DNA of 64,000 nucleotides from Rhineura floridana. Lineage: Eukaryota; Chordata; Lepidosauria; Squamata; Rhineuridae. Position 1 is the first letter of the stretch, and each line of letters starts with the position of its first letter. The notes under the pieces were generated by a model. The model saw nothing but the letters and a program-made list of their open reading frames with translations. It made no database searches and was not told the DNA's origin. Positions 9,236 through 21,334 of the stretch are shown in pieces. The stretch is from the NCBI RefSeq assembly GCF_030035675.1, contig NC_084489.1, positions 70,089,365 through 70,153,364 on the forward strand. Direction: 5' to 3'. The position numbers and the translations under genes are program-made.

Positions 9236-11775
9236 CTAGGTTTTATTTATTTATTTAAAAAAATATTTGTATACAGCTATTTCATTAAAAACATCAAAGA
9301 GGTTTACAACACATTAAAAACCACCACCACCACCAAGAATAAAATACTTTTAAAATACAATAAAAACAAAAGGTCAACTGTTGTGAAAGAAGCATCTTCT
9401 TAATTGCCTGCATAAGCCTGGCGAAACAGAATGGTTTTCAGCAGGCACACAAAAGTTAAAACAGAAGGTGCCCGCTGAATCTCTGCTGGCAGAATATTCC
9501 AGAGAACTGGGCTGATGACACTCAAGGCTCCATTTTGTGTTGATGTTTGAACCTGGCTCGATAGCGGATAGGCAGCCAGTGCAGATGTTTTAAAAGTGGC
9601 CATGTGCTCCCATCAGCAATCTGCCTGCCACATTTTGCATCAGCTGGAGTTCCAAGCCAGGGCCAAGGGCAGCCCCACATAGAACGCACTGCAGTAATCC
9701 AGCCTCAAGGTTACCAATGCATGGACTACAGAGGTCAGGTTATCCCTGTCCAGGAATGGATGATAAACCTGAGAAAGGTGGTAAAAGATGTTTCTAGCCA
9801 CAGAGAATACTTGGGCCTCTAGTGACAAAGATGAATCCAGGAGGCTAGATTCCTAGGCTATGGACCCAGTCCTTCAGAGAGAGTGCAACCCCATCCAGAA
9901 CTGGTAACCTGCCTAACTCCTGGACGTCGGAACCACCTACCTAAAGAGCCTCTGTCTTCCCAAGATTCAAGCACAGTTTATTGTCCCTCATCCAGTCCAC
10001 TACAGCAGGCAGACACTGGTCCAGAGCATTCACAGCATCTCCTGATTCAGATGTTACAAAGAAATAGAGCTGAGTGTCATCAGCATATTGCTGACACCTG
10101 GCTCCAAAACTCTGGATCACCGCTCCAAACAGATTCATACAGATGTTGAATAGCACAGGGGAGAGAATAGTACCTTGTGGAACTCCACAGCACTAGTGCC
10201 AGGGGGCCAAGGAACACTAACCCAGTATTACTCTCCGGACACGACCCAGAAGATAAGAGAAGAACTACCGCAATACAGTGCCTCCAGTACCCATCCCACT
10301 GAGTCGGTCCAGGAGGATACCATGGTCAATTGGATCAAATGTCACTGAGAGATCAAGCAGAAGTAACAGGGGAGCACTCCCCATCTCCCTCATGATAAAG
10401 GTCATCCATCAGGGCGACCAAAGCTGATTCTGTTCTGAAACTAGGTCTGAATCCAGATTGCCATAGGATCTAGATAATCAGTCTCATCCAGGAATACCTG
10501 CAATTGCTCTATAACTACCTTCTCCACCACCTTTGCCAAGAAAGGGATGTTGGCGACTGGTCTATAGTTGTTACACTCCATTGGGTCCAGTGTGGGCTGT
10601 TTAAGAAGTGGACGCACCACCACCTCTTTAAGGGCAGTGGGCATCACTCCATCACATAAAGATATTTTACTACACCTGTGACCCATTCAGTCCCCCCACA
10701 CCAGCTAGCTTTAATAAGCCAGAATGGACTAGGATCTAATGAGCAGGTGGTCAGGGGCAAACATCCAAAACAGAAACTTAACTTATTTTCAAGACATCTG
10801 TTTTTGAGGGCTGTGTTCCAGCAAACAACTATCTGTGCTGCTCGAAAGGGTGTAGTGGTACCTATTACTATCAAGGGTGTTACTGTTCAGCAAAGCTGAC
10901 CTAAATAAGCTGTCCTGGAATTTCACTTACCCTAAATGCCGCAGTGCAGTCTGGCGGTTTATTTTGTTATTGTGATTGCCGTCCACCTGCAGTTTTATTG
11001 CCTGAAAATGGGGTGCAAAGGTACAACAGCCCTCGAGACCTCTGCCTTTTTGCGATCCTTAAAACCTAACATAGTGAGTCGGCAGCCTGCAGGTCCCTTT
11101 TAGTGGATTCATCCAATTCAATAGTGTCTGAATCATTTGACACAAAACCAACCCTCACGAGAGACAAAAGAGTCCCATAGCAGGATAAAGGGGATTACAA
11201 TTGGCCCAAATGACTTCTCTCCGTCTAGACCAGACGGTATTTCAAAAATCAATGATGTCGCATCATACATCATCAGGCCGCATTAACTAGAATTGATGCC
11301 ACAACACTGGGTTCAACGTTGCATTGGACACCTTGGCTAGCACTCCACAATAGTAGCAGCTAAATCACTGTGGAGCCGAGCAACTTTGTCCTCAAAGTGT
11401 TTAGCCAGCCGGTTGCAGCTGAACATAGCGTGCTGCAGAAGTCCATTGCCCTGGTCAGGAGTGATCAGCCTCCAGACCACATAGAACAACTCAGCGAGAC
11501 GGTTCCTCGAGGGAGCAATGTAGGCAGCAAAGTTGGATCTCTTTGCTACCTCCACCGCTATGTGGTAGGCCTGACCGTGAGCTGAATATGTGCTTGGTCG
11601 GCTCCAGAGCAAGATCTGCGCCACTTACACTCTAGCCCTCGCCCGGTCCATTCCATCGACTGCAGCTCCTCAGTATACCAAGGAGCAAGGCAGGTTCCAT
11701 GGGACCGGAGAGGGCCCTCAGGAGTGATTGTGTCAATGGCCCTACGAGTCTCACCATTCCATAGTAAGACTAGGG
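9236..11775 (-). mobile_element. L2/CR1-group LINE, 2.5 kb, 5'-truncated and decayed
   Basis: Minus-strand fragments line up in LINE order. Endonuclease-to-RT linker (11854-11337): YTEELQSMEWTGRGLECKWR. RT N-terminus (10686-10441): ALKEVVVRPLLKQPTLDP, NNYRPVANIPFLAKVVEKVV. RT core (10156-9941): MLFNICMNLFGAVIQSFG, YADDTQLYF. C-terminal region: LDYCSAFYVGLPL and WNILPAEIQRAPSVLTF (9603-9400). The YADD catalytic box survives, but the frame is broken several times. The A-rich 3' UTR ends at a ttatttatttatt tract near 9242. The 5' half of the same family is seen at 59880-61788. Confidence 0.85.
9941..10156 (-). pseudogene. RT core fragment with YADD
   Basis: Seventy-one codons of the L2/CR1-group reverse transcriptase, including motif C YADDTQLYF and the following LNLGKTEAL. 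It is a LINE fossil rather than a host gene. Confidence 0.8.
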
Positions 11776-12320
11776 CCTCCCACCCTTTCTCCCAGAAGGA
11801 GCTGAGTGCAACAAACAAAAACACTGAAAGGACTTTAAAGCATCTTAAAAACAAAAGATTTTAAAACTTATTAAAATAAAACATATTAAAACATCTTTCA
11901 AAACAACTTTAAAAACATATTCAAAAGCAATTCCAGAACAGACGCACACTGGGATAAGGCCTCTGCTTAAAAAGATCTTGAAAGTGGAAGGTCTTCAACA
12001 GGCACCACAAAAATAACAGAGATGGTGCCTGTCTAATATTTAAGGGGAGGGAATCCCAAAGTGTCACTGCTACAACACTAAAGGGCCGCTTTCTATGTTG
12101 TGCGGAATGGACCTCCTGATAAGATGGTATTTGCAGGAGGCCCTCACCTGCAGAGTGTAGTAATTGACTGGGTATATAACGGGTAAGATGATATTTCAGA
12201 TATCCTGGTCCCAAGCTGTGTAGGGCTTTGTACACCAAAACTAGAACCCTGAACTTGGCCTGGAAGCTAATGGGCAGGCTGAATGACAGTTGGGTGGGAA
12301 ACACCCATATGACTTAAGAC
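11776..12320 (-). mobile_element. L2-like LINE 3' end, second family
   Basis: Minus-strand translation at 12304-11921 reads FRVLVLVYKALHSLGPGYLK, LLQIPSYQEVHSAQHRKRPF and WDSLPLNIRQAPSLL, the same family as 6483-6968. It sits head-to-tail against the larger LINE, its cccaccctttctcccagaag terminus at about 11776. It therefore inserted into, or next to, the truncated end of that element. Confidence 0.85.
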
Positions 12321-14187
12321 ACCAATGTGGCATTCACACAATTACTTCAGCTCTGTTGGAATGGACCACTGGGAAGTGACTCCTACATGTCTGCAGGTGT
12401 GCATGAAAGGAATGAAATACACACATTTATAAAAATGATGGCAATTTTGCACTGTGGTTTGCAATACTGAATTGATCAAAAACATCAGGGTAAAGAATTC
12501 TTCTTGCTGCTGCAAAGAGAAAGTTATTCAGCTTCCACATGTGTGCTGAACTGTCCCAGGAACCAAGGGAGGTGACCTTTCCCTTCCATACCAGCCTGAC
12601 AAGAGGCTGTAAATTTTAGTTCCCAAATTTGAAGTTGTGGAATATGTGAGCTCCGGGAAAGCCATACACAGTTCAAGGACTGGACTGTCTGCTGGAAGGA
12701 TTGCCAGGAATGATAAAAGTGATAATAAATCCTAATTTACTGCTCCTCTTGGTTGTAGCAAACTCATCCTTTATATATGGAGGGGGGGGGGCATGGATTG
12801 TCTTTACAAACCCATAGGGAGAAATTTTGTGTTGCAAAGTAACATTCTCTGTCTTTTATTTGAGATAGTCCTTGGTAATTTATGGGATATATTCAAATGT
12901 GTCAGAAAAGCATTTTGTAGAGGATTCAGTTGTCTCATAGAATTTGCATCATAATGGAAAAATCAGATTTGCCTCAAGTAACGTCCAGGATCTTTCACCT
13001 CAATTCTCAGTAAGTGGTGGTGGTGGTGGTTTGGAGGGTGGGTAGGTGGGAGGAGACCCAGATTCCTGGGCTGATCTCAAGGGATCAGTGGTTTAGGTAG
13101 TGGTTTGGCAGGGAAAGAGGAAAAACACGAATCAAATCCTGGGGACAGAAATATCTCAATCCCTTCCCTTTGGTTCCACAGAAGGAACAGTGTGGCTCTA
13201 CATAGTACACTGTGTATAGTAGATCCACACATACAACTGCTTTGATTTCAGTCATTCCATCACAAGCCCTGTTACCCTGAATCAAAGTGATGGAGGCGTT
13301 TGTGACTGCATTAGAAACAGCTATCCAGGTATGTGGCTGCATGGGTGAACTGACTGTAGCCTTGTTAACATGCGTAGGACATGTAGGAGAAAGGCAGTTG
13401 CATCTTCTTCCTGTCATGGACGGCTCAGAGGACACACCGGTCAGGAAGCTAAACAAGACAGAGCAGCAACAAGGTAGAGCAGGAACAGGGCAGGACAGGA
13501 AACTACTGACTCCACCCAGCTAGTTCAGTGCCACCTAGTGACTAAACTACGCAATGATACTAACCACATACTCCTGAGTTCTCCTAAATCCAGTCCAGCT
13601 TTGTCAAATGGTTGCTTGTTAATTTGCTTGGGAAAGAAACTGCTTTCCCATTTCTAGGAGTGACCCTGAAGTTTTAGTTTGGTAGAACATTCAAAGCTTA
13701 CTGTTGTTGCTCATGTGCCACTTTGACAATTGGAAAACAAAAGACTTTCTCTGTCCTGTTAGCCTGAGAATTTACCGTTAGAATTTTTCTTTTCTACAGA
13801 TGAGAATTATATTAAGAAAAAACAGAGCTACTGGCACCGGTTTAATTGCAAGGTAAATAATCTTTGTAATTAGAGATTGGTTTATTTTCTTTAGTGACAT
13901 TATTATGGCAGATAGAATTATAGTTATTGCATAGGGATGTGCTTGCAGAGTAGGTAAAAGGTCATCCATGGATCTTCTATGAGAATTTTTTTTTTGTCAG
14001 ACTGATGCAAATTTTAATATTTCTGCCAAAGAACACTAGGAAATGGGTATAATTATATTGTCACATGCCTCTTCATTGAGCAATCAATCAGACCTGTGAA
14101 GTATGAGGACATATTTAAAAGTGATATAACAAATTCTTAGCTATGTTTCTCCTGTGATAACTGAAACAATTCAGATGATTATGGTGA
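12321..14187. other. 1.9 kb of mainly unique sequence
   Basis: No exon or repeat family recognised. Small features: a G run at 12781-12791, a (tgg)n tract at 13014-13031, and A+T-rich unique DNA at 13600-13960. Confidence 0.35.
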
Positions 14188-15100
14188 TCACAAAATAATG
14201 GAATCATAGAATAGTAGAGATGGAAGGGGCCTATAAGGCTGTTCAGTCAAACCCCCTGCTCGATGCAGGAATCCAAATTGAAACATACCTGACAGGTGGC
14301 TGGAATACTTGAATGCCTCCAGTGTTGGAAAGCCCACCACCTCCCGACAGAATTGATTCCATTGTCGTGCCGCTGCAACAGTTAAGAGGTTTTTCCTCAT
14401 GTTCAGTTGAAATCTGGCTTCCTGTAACTTGAACCTATTATTCTATGCCCCGCACTCTGGGATGATCAAGAAGAAATCCCAGCCCTCCTCTGTGTGACAA
14501 CCTTTCAAGGACTTGCAGAGTGCTATCATATCTCCACTCAATCTTCTCTTCTCAAGGCTAAACATGCCCAGTTCTTTCATTCTGCTCTCATAGGGCTTTG
14601 TTTCCAGTCCCCTGATCACCCTTGTTGCCCTCCTCTGAACCTGTTCCAGTTTGCCTACATCCTTCTTAAAGTGCTGTGTCCAGAACTGGATACAGTACTC
14701 AAGATGAGGCCTAACCAGTGGTGAATAAAGAGGAACTAATACTTCATGCAATCTGGAAACTATACAAATTTAATGCAGCCTAAAATAGCATTTGCCTTTT
14801 TTGCAGCCATATTGTACTGTTGGCTCATATTCAGCTTGTGATCAACAACAATTCCAAGATCCTTCTCACATGTAGTATTGCTGAGCCAAGTATCCCACAT
14901 CTTATAACTGTGCATTTGGTTTCTTTTTCCTAGGTGTAGAACTTTTTATTCCTGTTAAATTTCATTCTGTTGTTTTCAGCCCAATGCTCCAGCCTATCAA
15001 GTTCACTTCCAGGGTATTAGCTATCCCACCCAATTTTGTGTCATTTGCAAATTTAATAAGCACTCCCTGCACCTCCTCATCCAAGAACATGATTTAAAAG
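14188..15100 (-). mobile_element. CR1 LINE 3' end
   Basis: The left border is the inverted CR1 terminus (atcatagaatagtagagatg). The minus-strand frame 14751-14443 encodes [40 protein letters not shown] and [15 protein letters not shown]. Sequence to the right reaches the end of the RT core (a degraded FADD-type motif followed by TKLGG). It retains more of the 5' side than the copies at 5598 and 24515. Confidence 0.9.
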
Positions 15101-15249
15101 AGGACATTTCATTTTAATTGATGAGTAGGCTTTTAATTCTATTTCCTGGATGCAGTGCTGGCTTCAGGATTTTGGATACCTTCAGGCATGTCACCCCTAA
15201 TAAACTTAATACCCTGGAAGGGGCATGACTTGCAGACTGAGGCTGCATA

Positions 15250-15318
15250 TACATAATATTATTTATTTATTATTTATTTAATTTGTTAGTCACCTCATAC
15301 CTAGTGGTCTCTAGGTGA
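15250..15318 (-). repeat. LINE 3' tail remnant
   Basis: An (atttatt)n tract followed by cacctcatacctagtggtct and aggtgacttacata: the antisense of a LINE 3' terminus similar to 50775-50865. Confidence 0.55.
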
Positions 15319-15475
15319 CTTACATACATTTAAAATGCATGACTTCCCTGCAAAGAATCCTGGAAAATGTAGTTTGTTAAGAGTGCTGGGAACTGTAGCT
15401 CCATGAGGGGTAAACTACAGTTCCCAGGATTCTTTGGGGGAAGACATGTGTTTTAAATGTATGTCATGTACACAG
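15319..15475. mobile_element. Fold-back MITE D, copy 1
   Basis: Inverted ends: tacatacatttaaaatgcat on the left and gttttaaatgtatgtcatgt on the right. Between them, aagaatcctggaaaatgtag pairs with actacagttcccaggattct. The same fold-back family recurs at 18925, 40228, 44547 and, split in two, at 51588/53091. Confidence 0.75.
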
Positions 15476-15479
15476 CCTG

Positions 15480-16005
15480 AGGACTTTTTTAGGCTGCATC
15501 TGATCTTTCTGGATATTCTGAACAAACTGGAAATGATAGCACTGTTCGGGGGGTGGGTCTTCTCTGCTGGTCTAACCATTCAGCCCTCTAGTGCCTCTCT
15601 GCATGGATGTTTGAGTAATGTTTTCATCAGTCCACACCACTGATATCACAAATTGCCCTTTTTAGGTTCCATTTTCAAGAGGATGCCTTCATTACTTCGA
15701 GCCCCAGCTTGGAAAAATATGAACTATAAATCTGAAATTTCAGCCATGAACAACATCTTCCTAAAACTTTGGCTACAAGAAAGGAAAAACCCCATCTAAG
15801 TTTCTGCATGTGGAACTGAACAGCAGCACCTTGCTTTGAATGTATTATTTTCCCTACTTCTGATGTCCAGGCATAAGTGCCGATGCTGGTGTAGCCAAAA
15901 CAGCACCACCCATGCACAACGAGATATCAGCAGCCTTCAGGGAAAAGTATAAAACATCTGCTGAAAGGCAACTCTAAGGGAAGGTAATCCTCCTCTCCAC
16001 GCACG
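15480..16005. other. Unassigned sequence
   Basis: No feature recognised. Confidence 0.3.
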
Positions 16006-16009
16006 CACA

Positions 16010-16165
16010 ATAGCCCAGTGAAGACTGTGTGCGCTGAGCAACCATAGAATGTTGATTGATTATTGGGGGAAACTGGAAACCAGGTGGGAGGGGGAATGGA
16101 ATAGAGTATCCTGGAGAATGGCATGGCTGATTGACTGGAGCCCTAAAAAAAAGGAGTACTTCATA
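16010..16165 (+). repeat. Unclassified interspersed repeat X, copy 2
   Basis: agtgaagactgtgtgcgctg, atagaatgttgattgatt, ggaatagagtatcctggaga and gactggagccctaa align in order with copy 1 (2780-2985). The internal minisatellite seen in copy 1 is not expanded here. Confidence 0.55.
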
Positions 16166-16513
16166 ATGTAACATTTTGCTGCAAGTTCTGCTTGTTTTAT
16201 ATAATGACTATATGCCAATTCACTAATAGGCAAAAAACCTTGCGGTTTGCGAATGTACCTATAGCCCACAGATATTTCTACCATACTTTAAAAAGCAGGG
16301 AAATTGGGCAGCTATAGTGAATGCACCAGGGGAGCAGGAGACCTGAACTCCTCTCTGAGATATTGTACTGCCCTACAAAGTTGTCAAAATGCAAACACAA
16401 TTTGGGTTGGTCTTTCACAGTCCAATGTACTTGCTGTGTAGCTTGGAAGAATTTGGTAACATGTGCCTCTGAGCATATGGTGAGTGGTGGCAAGCCCAGC
16501 AGCTGAGAGGCTT

Positions 16514-17003
16514 TTAGAACACTGACAGTTGGTCCTTACTTAGCATGCCCCGCATTATAATAGGCTTCCAGCCAAAACTTCTTAATTAAAAATCAACCAG
16601 GGATTTTTTTAACTTTTAAACTGCCGTAGATGAAGGTCAGAGTAAGGGGCAAGCTCAGTATTAGGATTACAGGTACTCTGTGAACATAGCTGATTTTTAA
16701 TGAATTTCAACAGATTATGAGAACTCACAGAAAAAAGTCCAAAAGGGCTCTGAGTTTTTTTCTCTCTTTTTAGACTTTGAACTCTCGATTCTCTCTGACT
16801 GTTTTGTGTATCGCCATGAAAATTGACAGGGTTGTTAAGCAAGCATTTCTGAGTTCAGAACTATAAGTTTTGTAAGGTTTTGTTTTGAAATGAGCTTATG
16901 GGAAGCCTCAGAATGGCATGGGGGGATATTTTCCATTTAACATTGTGGAATGTGAAAAATCCCCGCTGACTATAGTATACAGCCACTCTCGTGGCTGTAT
17001 AAT
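16514..17003 (+). repeat. Unclassified ~490-bp dispersed repeat (copy 1)
   Basis: It aligns over its whole length with 44877-45365 in the same orientation. Shared blocks include cttttagaacactgacagtt, gatgaaggtcagagta, tctctctgactgttttgtgt, ttgtaaggttttgttttgaa and gccactct(c/t)gt(g/a)gctgtata. Copies differ by roughly one base in seven by eye. No long ORF, terminal inverted repeat or poly(A) is obvious. The right end meets BovB at about 17004. Confidence 0.8.
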
Positions 17004-17213
17004 TGAAGTAAAGTAATGCTCAAGATTCTACAACAAAGGCTCTTACCATATATGGAGTGAGAAATGCCAGATGTCCAAGCTGGATTTAGAAAGGGAAGAG
17101 GCACCAGAGATCATATCACAAACATACCTTGGATAATGGAACGGACCAAGGAATTTCAGAAGGAAATCACCCTGTGCTTTATAGATTACAGCAAAGCCTT
17201 TTATTATGTAGAT

Positions 17214-17351
17214 CAGCCTTTCTGAACCAGTGTGCCTCCAGATGTTGTTGGACCACAATTCCCATCTTTCCTGACCATTGGCAATGCTGGCTGAGGCTGA
17301 TGGGAGTTGTGGTCCAACAACATCTGGAGGCACACTGGTTGGGAAAGGCTG
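17214..17351. mobile_element. hAT-type fold-back MITE inside BovB
   Basis: Ends cagcctttctgaaccagtgt and acactggttgggaaaggctg form terminal inverted repeats. An exact 8-bp target duplication, atgtagat, lies at 17206-17213 and 17352-17359. Removing the 138-bp element plus one duplicate restores the BovB sequence gtagatcatgaaaaactatg, which is continuous in the other copy. It therefore inserted after this BovB copy arrived. Confidence 0.95.
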
Positions 17352-17663
17352 ATGTAGATCATGAAAAACTATGGAATGCTTTAAAAGAAATGAGGGTGCC
17401 ACAGCATCTGATTGTCCTGATGCGCAACCTATACTCTGGACAGAATATGGAGAAACCTAGAAACCTTTCCCAGTCGCAAAGGGTGTAAGACAGGAGTGTA
17501 TTTTATCACCCTATTTATATATCTATATACAGAACATATCATACGGAAAGCAGGATTGGACCAAGATGAAGGAAGTGTGAAAATTGGAGAGAGAAATATT
17601 AATAATTTAAGATACGCAGACGATACCATACTACTAGCAGAAACCAGTAATGATTTGAAATGA

Positions 17664-18284
17664 ATGCTGATGAAAGTTAAAGAGGAAAGCACAAAAGCAG
17701 GACTACAGTTGAATGTCAAAAAGACTAAAGTGATGACAACAGAAGATTTATGTAACTTTAAAGTTGACAATGAGGACATTGAACTTGTCAAGGATTATCA
17801 ATACCTTGGCAGAGTCATTAACGAAAATGGAGACAATAGTGAAGAAATCAGAAGAAGGCTAGGACTAGGGAGGGCAGCTGTGAGAGAACTAGAAAACGTC
17901 CTCAAATGCAAAGATGTATCACTGAAGACTAAAGTCAGGATCATACAGACCATGGTATTTACGATCTCTATATATGGATGTGAAAGTTGGACAGTGAAAA
18001 AAGTGGATAAGAGAAAAATCAACTCATTTGAAATGTGGTGTTGGAGGAGAGCTTTGCAGATACCATGGACTGCAAATAACTGGGTGTTAGAACAAATTAA
18101 ACCAGAACTATCACTAGAAGCTAAAATGATGAAACTGAGGTTATCATTCTTTGGACACATAATGAGAGGACATGATTCATTTGAAAAGATAATAATGCTT
18201 GGAAAAACAGAAAGGAGTAGAAAAAGAGGAAGGCCAAACAAGAGATGGATTTATTTCATAAAGGAAGCCACAGACCTGAATTAA
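17664..18284 (+). pseudogene. BovB ORF2 C-terminal frame
   Basis: A 206-codon open stretch: ESTKAGLQLNVKKTKVM, DYQYLGRVINENGDN, EIRRRLGLGRAAV, MVFTISIYGCESWTV, INSFEMWCWRRALQIPW, RKRGRPNKRWI. It follows the YADD box directly. This is the BovB post-RT region and is not a host gene. Its intactness suggests this copy is younger than the minus-strand BovB pieces. Confidence 0.9.
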
Positions 18285-18399
18285 CAAGATCTGAACAGGG
18301 TGGTTCATGACAGATGCTTTTGGAGGTCGCTGATTCATAGGGTCGCCATAAGTCGTATTCGACTTGAAGGCACATAACAACAACCACAAACTTGAGAAG

Positions 18400-18922
18400 T
18401 GTCTTAACATGGTGATTATATACAGCATGCTGCTGCTGTTGTGGTGCAGATTGTGTATCATCAGATTGACCAGGAGTAAAGAGTAGGGCAAGAAAATTAG
18501 GAACTGTTGCTTGGAGTCTTAGCAAAGGAGGAAGTGTCATGATCCTGGAATCTAAGCAGTGATCTAGACACAGACTAAGAAGTGCAGAGACCAGTGGTGC
18601 AAAACAGAAGGCATCAGTCCTGAGTACTACCACTGAGCCAGTGACCTCTGGGACTAGACCACTGTGCGTGGACAAGAGGTTAGAGACTCCAGGCCAGGTC
18701 CAGCAAGGAGCTAGCATACTTGACTCAAAGGCTCACACTCAACAGACCAACACACCATCACAAGCAGTGTGCGCAATGTAAGCTCCTGGAAAGACAGCAG
18801 TGTGCTAGGCTCCTGGCCAGAGGCCTGCCATTGAATGCATTCTGCACATGAAGGCAGAGCCTGAGAGAGGCTTCCAGGCATAAACAGAGGCATATCAAGG
18901 CATAAAAGGCTTCAGTCTGGGT
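18400..18922. other. Unclassified sequence, possible old repeat
   Basis: No diagnostic motif. A block at 18536-18900 is GC-richer than its flanks and looks repeat-like (catgatcctggaatctaagc), but I recognise no family and see no clear ends. Confidence 0.3.
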
Positions 18923-18924
18923 AA

Positions 18925-19094
18925 CATCCACACCGTAACTTTAAAACATGTGTTTTCCCCAAAAAATCCTGCGACCGTAGTTGGTTAAGGATGCTGGGAA
19001 CTGTAGCTCTGTGTGTGTGGGGTAAACTTCAGTTCCCAGGATTCTTTGGGGGAGCCATGTGTTTAAATGTGATTTAAATGTATGGTGTGGATGT
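18925..19094. mobile_element. Fold-back MITE D, copy 2
   Basis: Inverted ends: catccacaccgtaactttaa and aaatgtatggtgtggatg. Interior halves pair through tgctgggaactgtagc and cttcagttcccaggattctt. Confidence 0.75.
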
Positions 19095-19437
19095 GACTCT
19101 GGTACCAGGAGTTGTTAGAGAAAGTTCTTCACTAGGAGCTCTCCTTGGTGCTGCAACAATCAGTCTGCCTTGCCCCCTTGCCCTACCATGCCCTGTGGCT
19201 TCTCCTCAGGACCCAAACAGAACATGAAGAGCATCTTGTTGAATAAAAAAGTCTAACGGGAACAAAGTGAGAAACCTGTGTATGGACAAGAGACTTAAGC
19301 CTTCTCCTAAAGATGACACCAGTTAGATTATAAACTAATAAACAGGTCAAGTGTCAAGGTAGACAGGGTCAGGCATCTGCTAAGAGCCCACTTCCCAGTA
19401 GGGGTCCCACTGACAAGATCTTCCTGGACACAAGGAG
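19095..19437. other. Unassigned sequence
   Basis: No feature recognised. Confidence 0.3.
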
Positions 19438-19445
19438 GCCTATAG

Positions 19446-19796
19446 CTGTGGTGGGAAACCTTTTTCAGCCTGAGAGCTGCATTCTCTTTTGGACAACCTT
19501 CCGGGGGTGGCATGCCAGTGGTGGAAAGAGTAACAAATGTGATTTCACATTTGTATACTAGGCTAGTTCCTACACCCCCCTTGCTGTCCTCCATGCAGGC
19601 AAACAAATGGTGTTATCAGAGTTCAAGGACACAGTTCAGCCAGGCAAAAGCACTCAAAAACACTGGTCCTGCAAAACAGGGCCAGTGAGGGATGTGGGCT
19701 AGGGAGAGGAGGGGTGGCTTAGAGAGAGTCCTGAGGGCCAGATAAAGAGGTCATGTGGGCCGTATTTGGCCATAGACCTGAGGTTCCCCATCCCTG
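19446..19796. mobile_element. hAT-like non-autonomous element, 'gggaacc' family, copy 1
   Basis: Ends ctgtggtgggaaaccttttt and gaggttccccatccctg are inverted. An exact 8-bp target duplication, gcctatag, lies at 19438-19445 and 19797-19804. A related, more decayed copy occupies about 38561-38940 (shared blocks: ttatggacaaccttctgggg, gtaacagatatgattctcac). No transposase frame. Confidence 0.92.
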
Positions 19797-19804
19797 GCCT
19801 ATAG

Positions 19805-20885
19805 GATGTGTCCTGGTCCCTTTGGGCTTCAGACTGAAGAATTAATTCTACAGTACCATTTCTAACCTGAAGGAGGTTTTATCTAGAAGGCTTTTTTAAA
19901 ATTTGAATGACTTGTTGCTAAAAAGCCTGTTATTTATATGCAGCAACACTTCCAATGTGTCCGATAAATGCCACTGCTATAAAGTCTGCCTCAAGGAGAA
20001 CCATGAGGGAAATTCTGAGGCTTGAAAGTAAATCTGGCTGAAGGCGCAATTCCATCTTTCCACTCCAAGTTTTTTTTAAACAAAAATAACAAAAAAGATG
20101 AAGATGAAGAGAGAAAAATGATCATATTGAAGACAGATGACAGAACTCAATTATACCTCAGAATGGTTTAACATTTAGCTGTTTCTCAAGAGGGACATTA
20201 AGATTTTACCTGGCAGACAATCTTCCTTCTTTTCCTTCCTCCAGTTTGGAAAAACAGAATAAGGTAAATGATTAAAGGCTGCATTTATCAGTGCAGGGAA
20301 GACAAGCTCTGCATTATGATCACCTGCTTTTTTGAAATTCCAGCGGAGGTTATCCATCTGTAGGTATTTGCTTAACCAGGTCAATGAGCTTCTTGATTCT
20401 GAAAGATGAATAACTGACCTCTGAGTGCTGATTTCCTCCCTTCTGAAAACCACCTCAGGTATTTCTGGGCAACAGGAAGAAACTTGTTTATTTGCCCTCT
20501 GCTTCCTCACAGACAGCTTTGCTTTCTTTGGTCAGACTTCCTTGCTGCTATTTACTTATGGTTTTGGAACACTTCTTTGTGGCTAAAATCTACCAAGAAA
20601 TATTTTTCTCAAAATTTGGTGCTGAGCATCAGACATACTAAGCCCTATATAATTTGAGACCTGTGCACCTCAGTGACCACAATTTCCCCTATTTCACCTC
20701 ATGTAGGGCCTTAAACACACACACACACGCACACACACCCTAGAAGTAAGAGCTAGACATCAAGCCTGTTTAGAAGTAATAGCCTGCCATGACTCCATGT
20801 CTCAGCTGTTTATTCCCACATATGTGAGAGTTAGGGTGGCCAAAGGCAAAGTGGCTGAAATTCCCTCTTCTGTACAGCCATTAAA
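19805..20885. other. 1.1 kb without recognised genes; (AC)n tract
   Basis: Unique sequence apart from a (ca)n microsatellite at about 20715-20738. Confidence 0.4.
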
Positions 20886-20889
20886 GGTG

Positions 20890-21330
20890 GAGTCATCCTG
20901 CCTTCTTTTTACATCTGGCCATCTACCATGCCTAGTCCTGGCCTGGTGCCTAGCACCGAGTCCTTAGAAGATGAACCCGACACTCCACAGGTCTCTGGCT
21001 CTTTGTATCCTTGCTCCTAATTCTGGTTCCTGTTTCTTGCTGTATTGTACCTTCCCTGAGCTTCCCTGTGATATTGACCTTGGACTGTTGCCTGAATTTG
21101 CCTTTGGATCACATTTTGGACCTAGACTAATTCTCCATGCTTGGCTTGTTTTGAACTACACTCTGTACCTTCGACCCTGTTCTCTTCAGTGAGTGTTTTG
21201 CTAAGATGTTTGTATCTCCTAGAAGTGAGACCCTAGCCCCTGAGGGCACCCCCGGAGCATGAGTCCACCCCTGTGGAAATCTGGCTGTGGTTAAAAGGTC
21301 AACATGGGATTTGGGTGTGCACACATGTGT
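20890..21330. other. C/T-rich unclassified sequence
   Basis: A pyrimidine-rich strand (ctggttcctgtttcttgctg, cttccctgagcttccctgtg). Its look recalls dispersed repeats with no strong diagnostic. I found no terminal duplication, and classification needs a repeat library. Confidence 0.25.
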
Positions 21331-21334
21331 TCAT

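Larger units (their letters stand above)
17004..18384 (+). mobile_element. BovB (RTE clade) LINE, 5'-truncated
   Basis: RT motifs appear in order: a decayed motif A region (DYSKAF equivalent near 17185), INNLRYADDTILLAE with YADD intact (about 17598-17642), then the long C-terminal frame 17664-18284. The 3' tail catagggtcgccataagtcg ... gacttgaaggcacataacaa ends near 18384. The element starts at the same sequence (aagtaaagtaatgctcaaga) found inside the fuller BovB at 25798-28990. A hAT element interrupts it at 17214-17351. Confidence 0.92.

Noticed and set aside
17798-18241. A 147-codon minus-strand frame opposite the BovB ORF.
   Set aside because: It is a shadow of the BovB frame on the other strand. 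The plus strand has the conserved protein.
18400-18922. A possible LTR remnant.
   Set aside because: No TG...CA ends, duplication, TATA or poly(A) signals could be placed.
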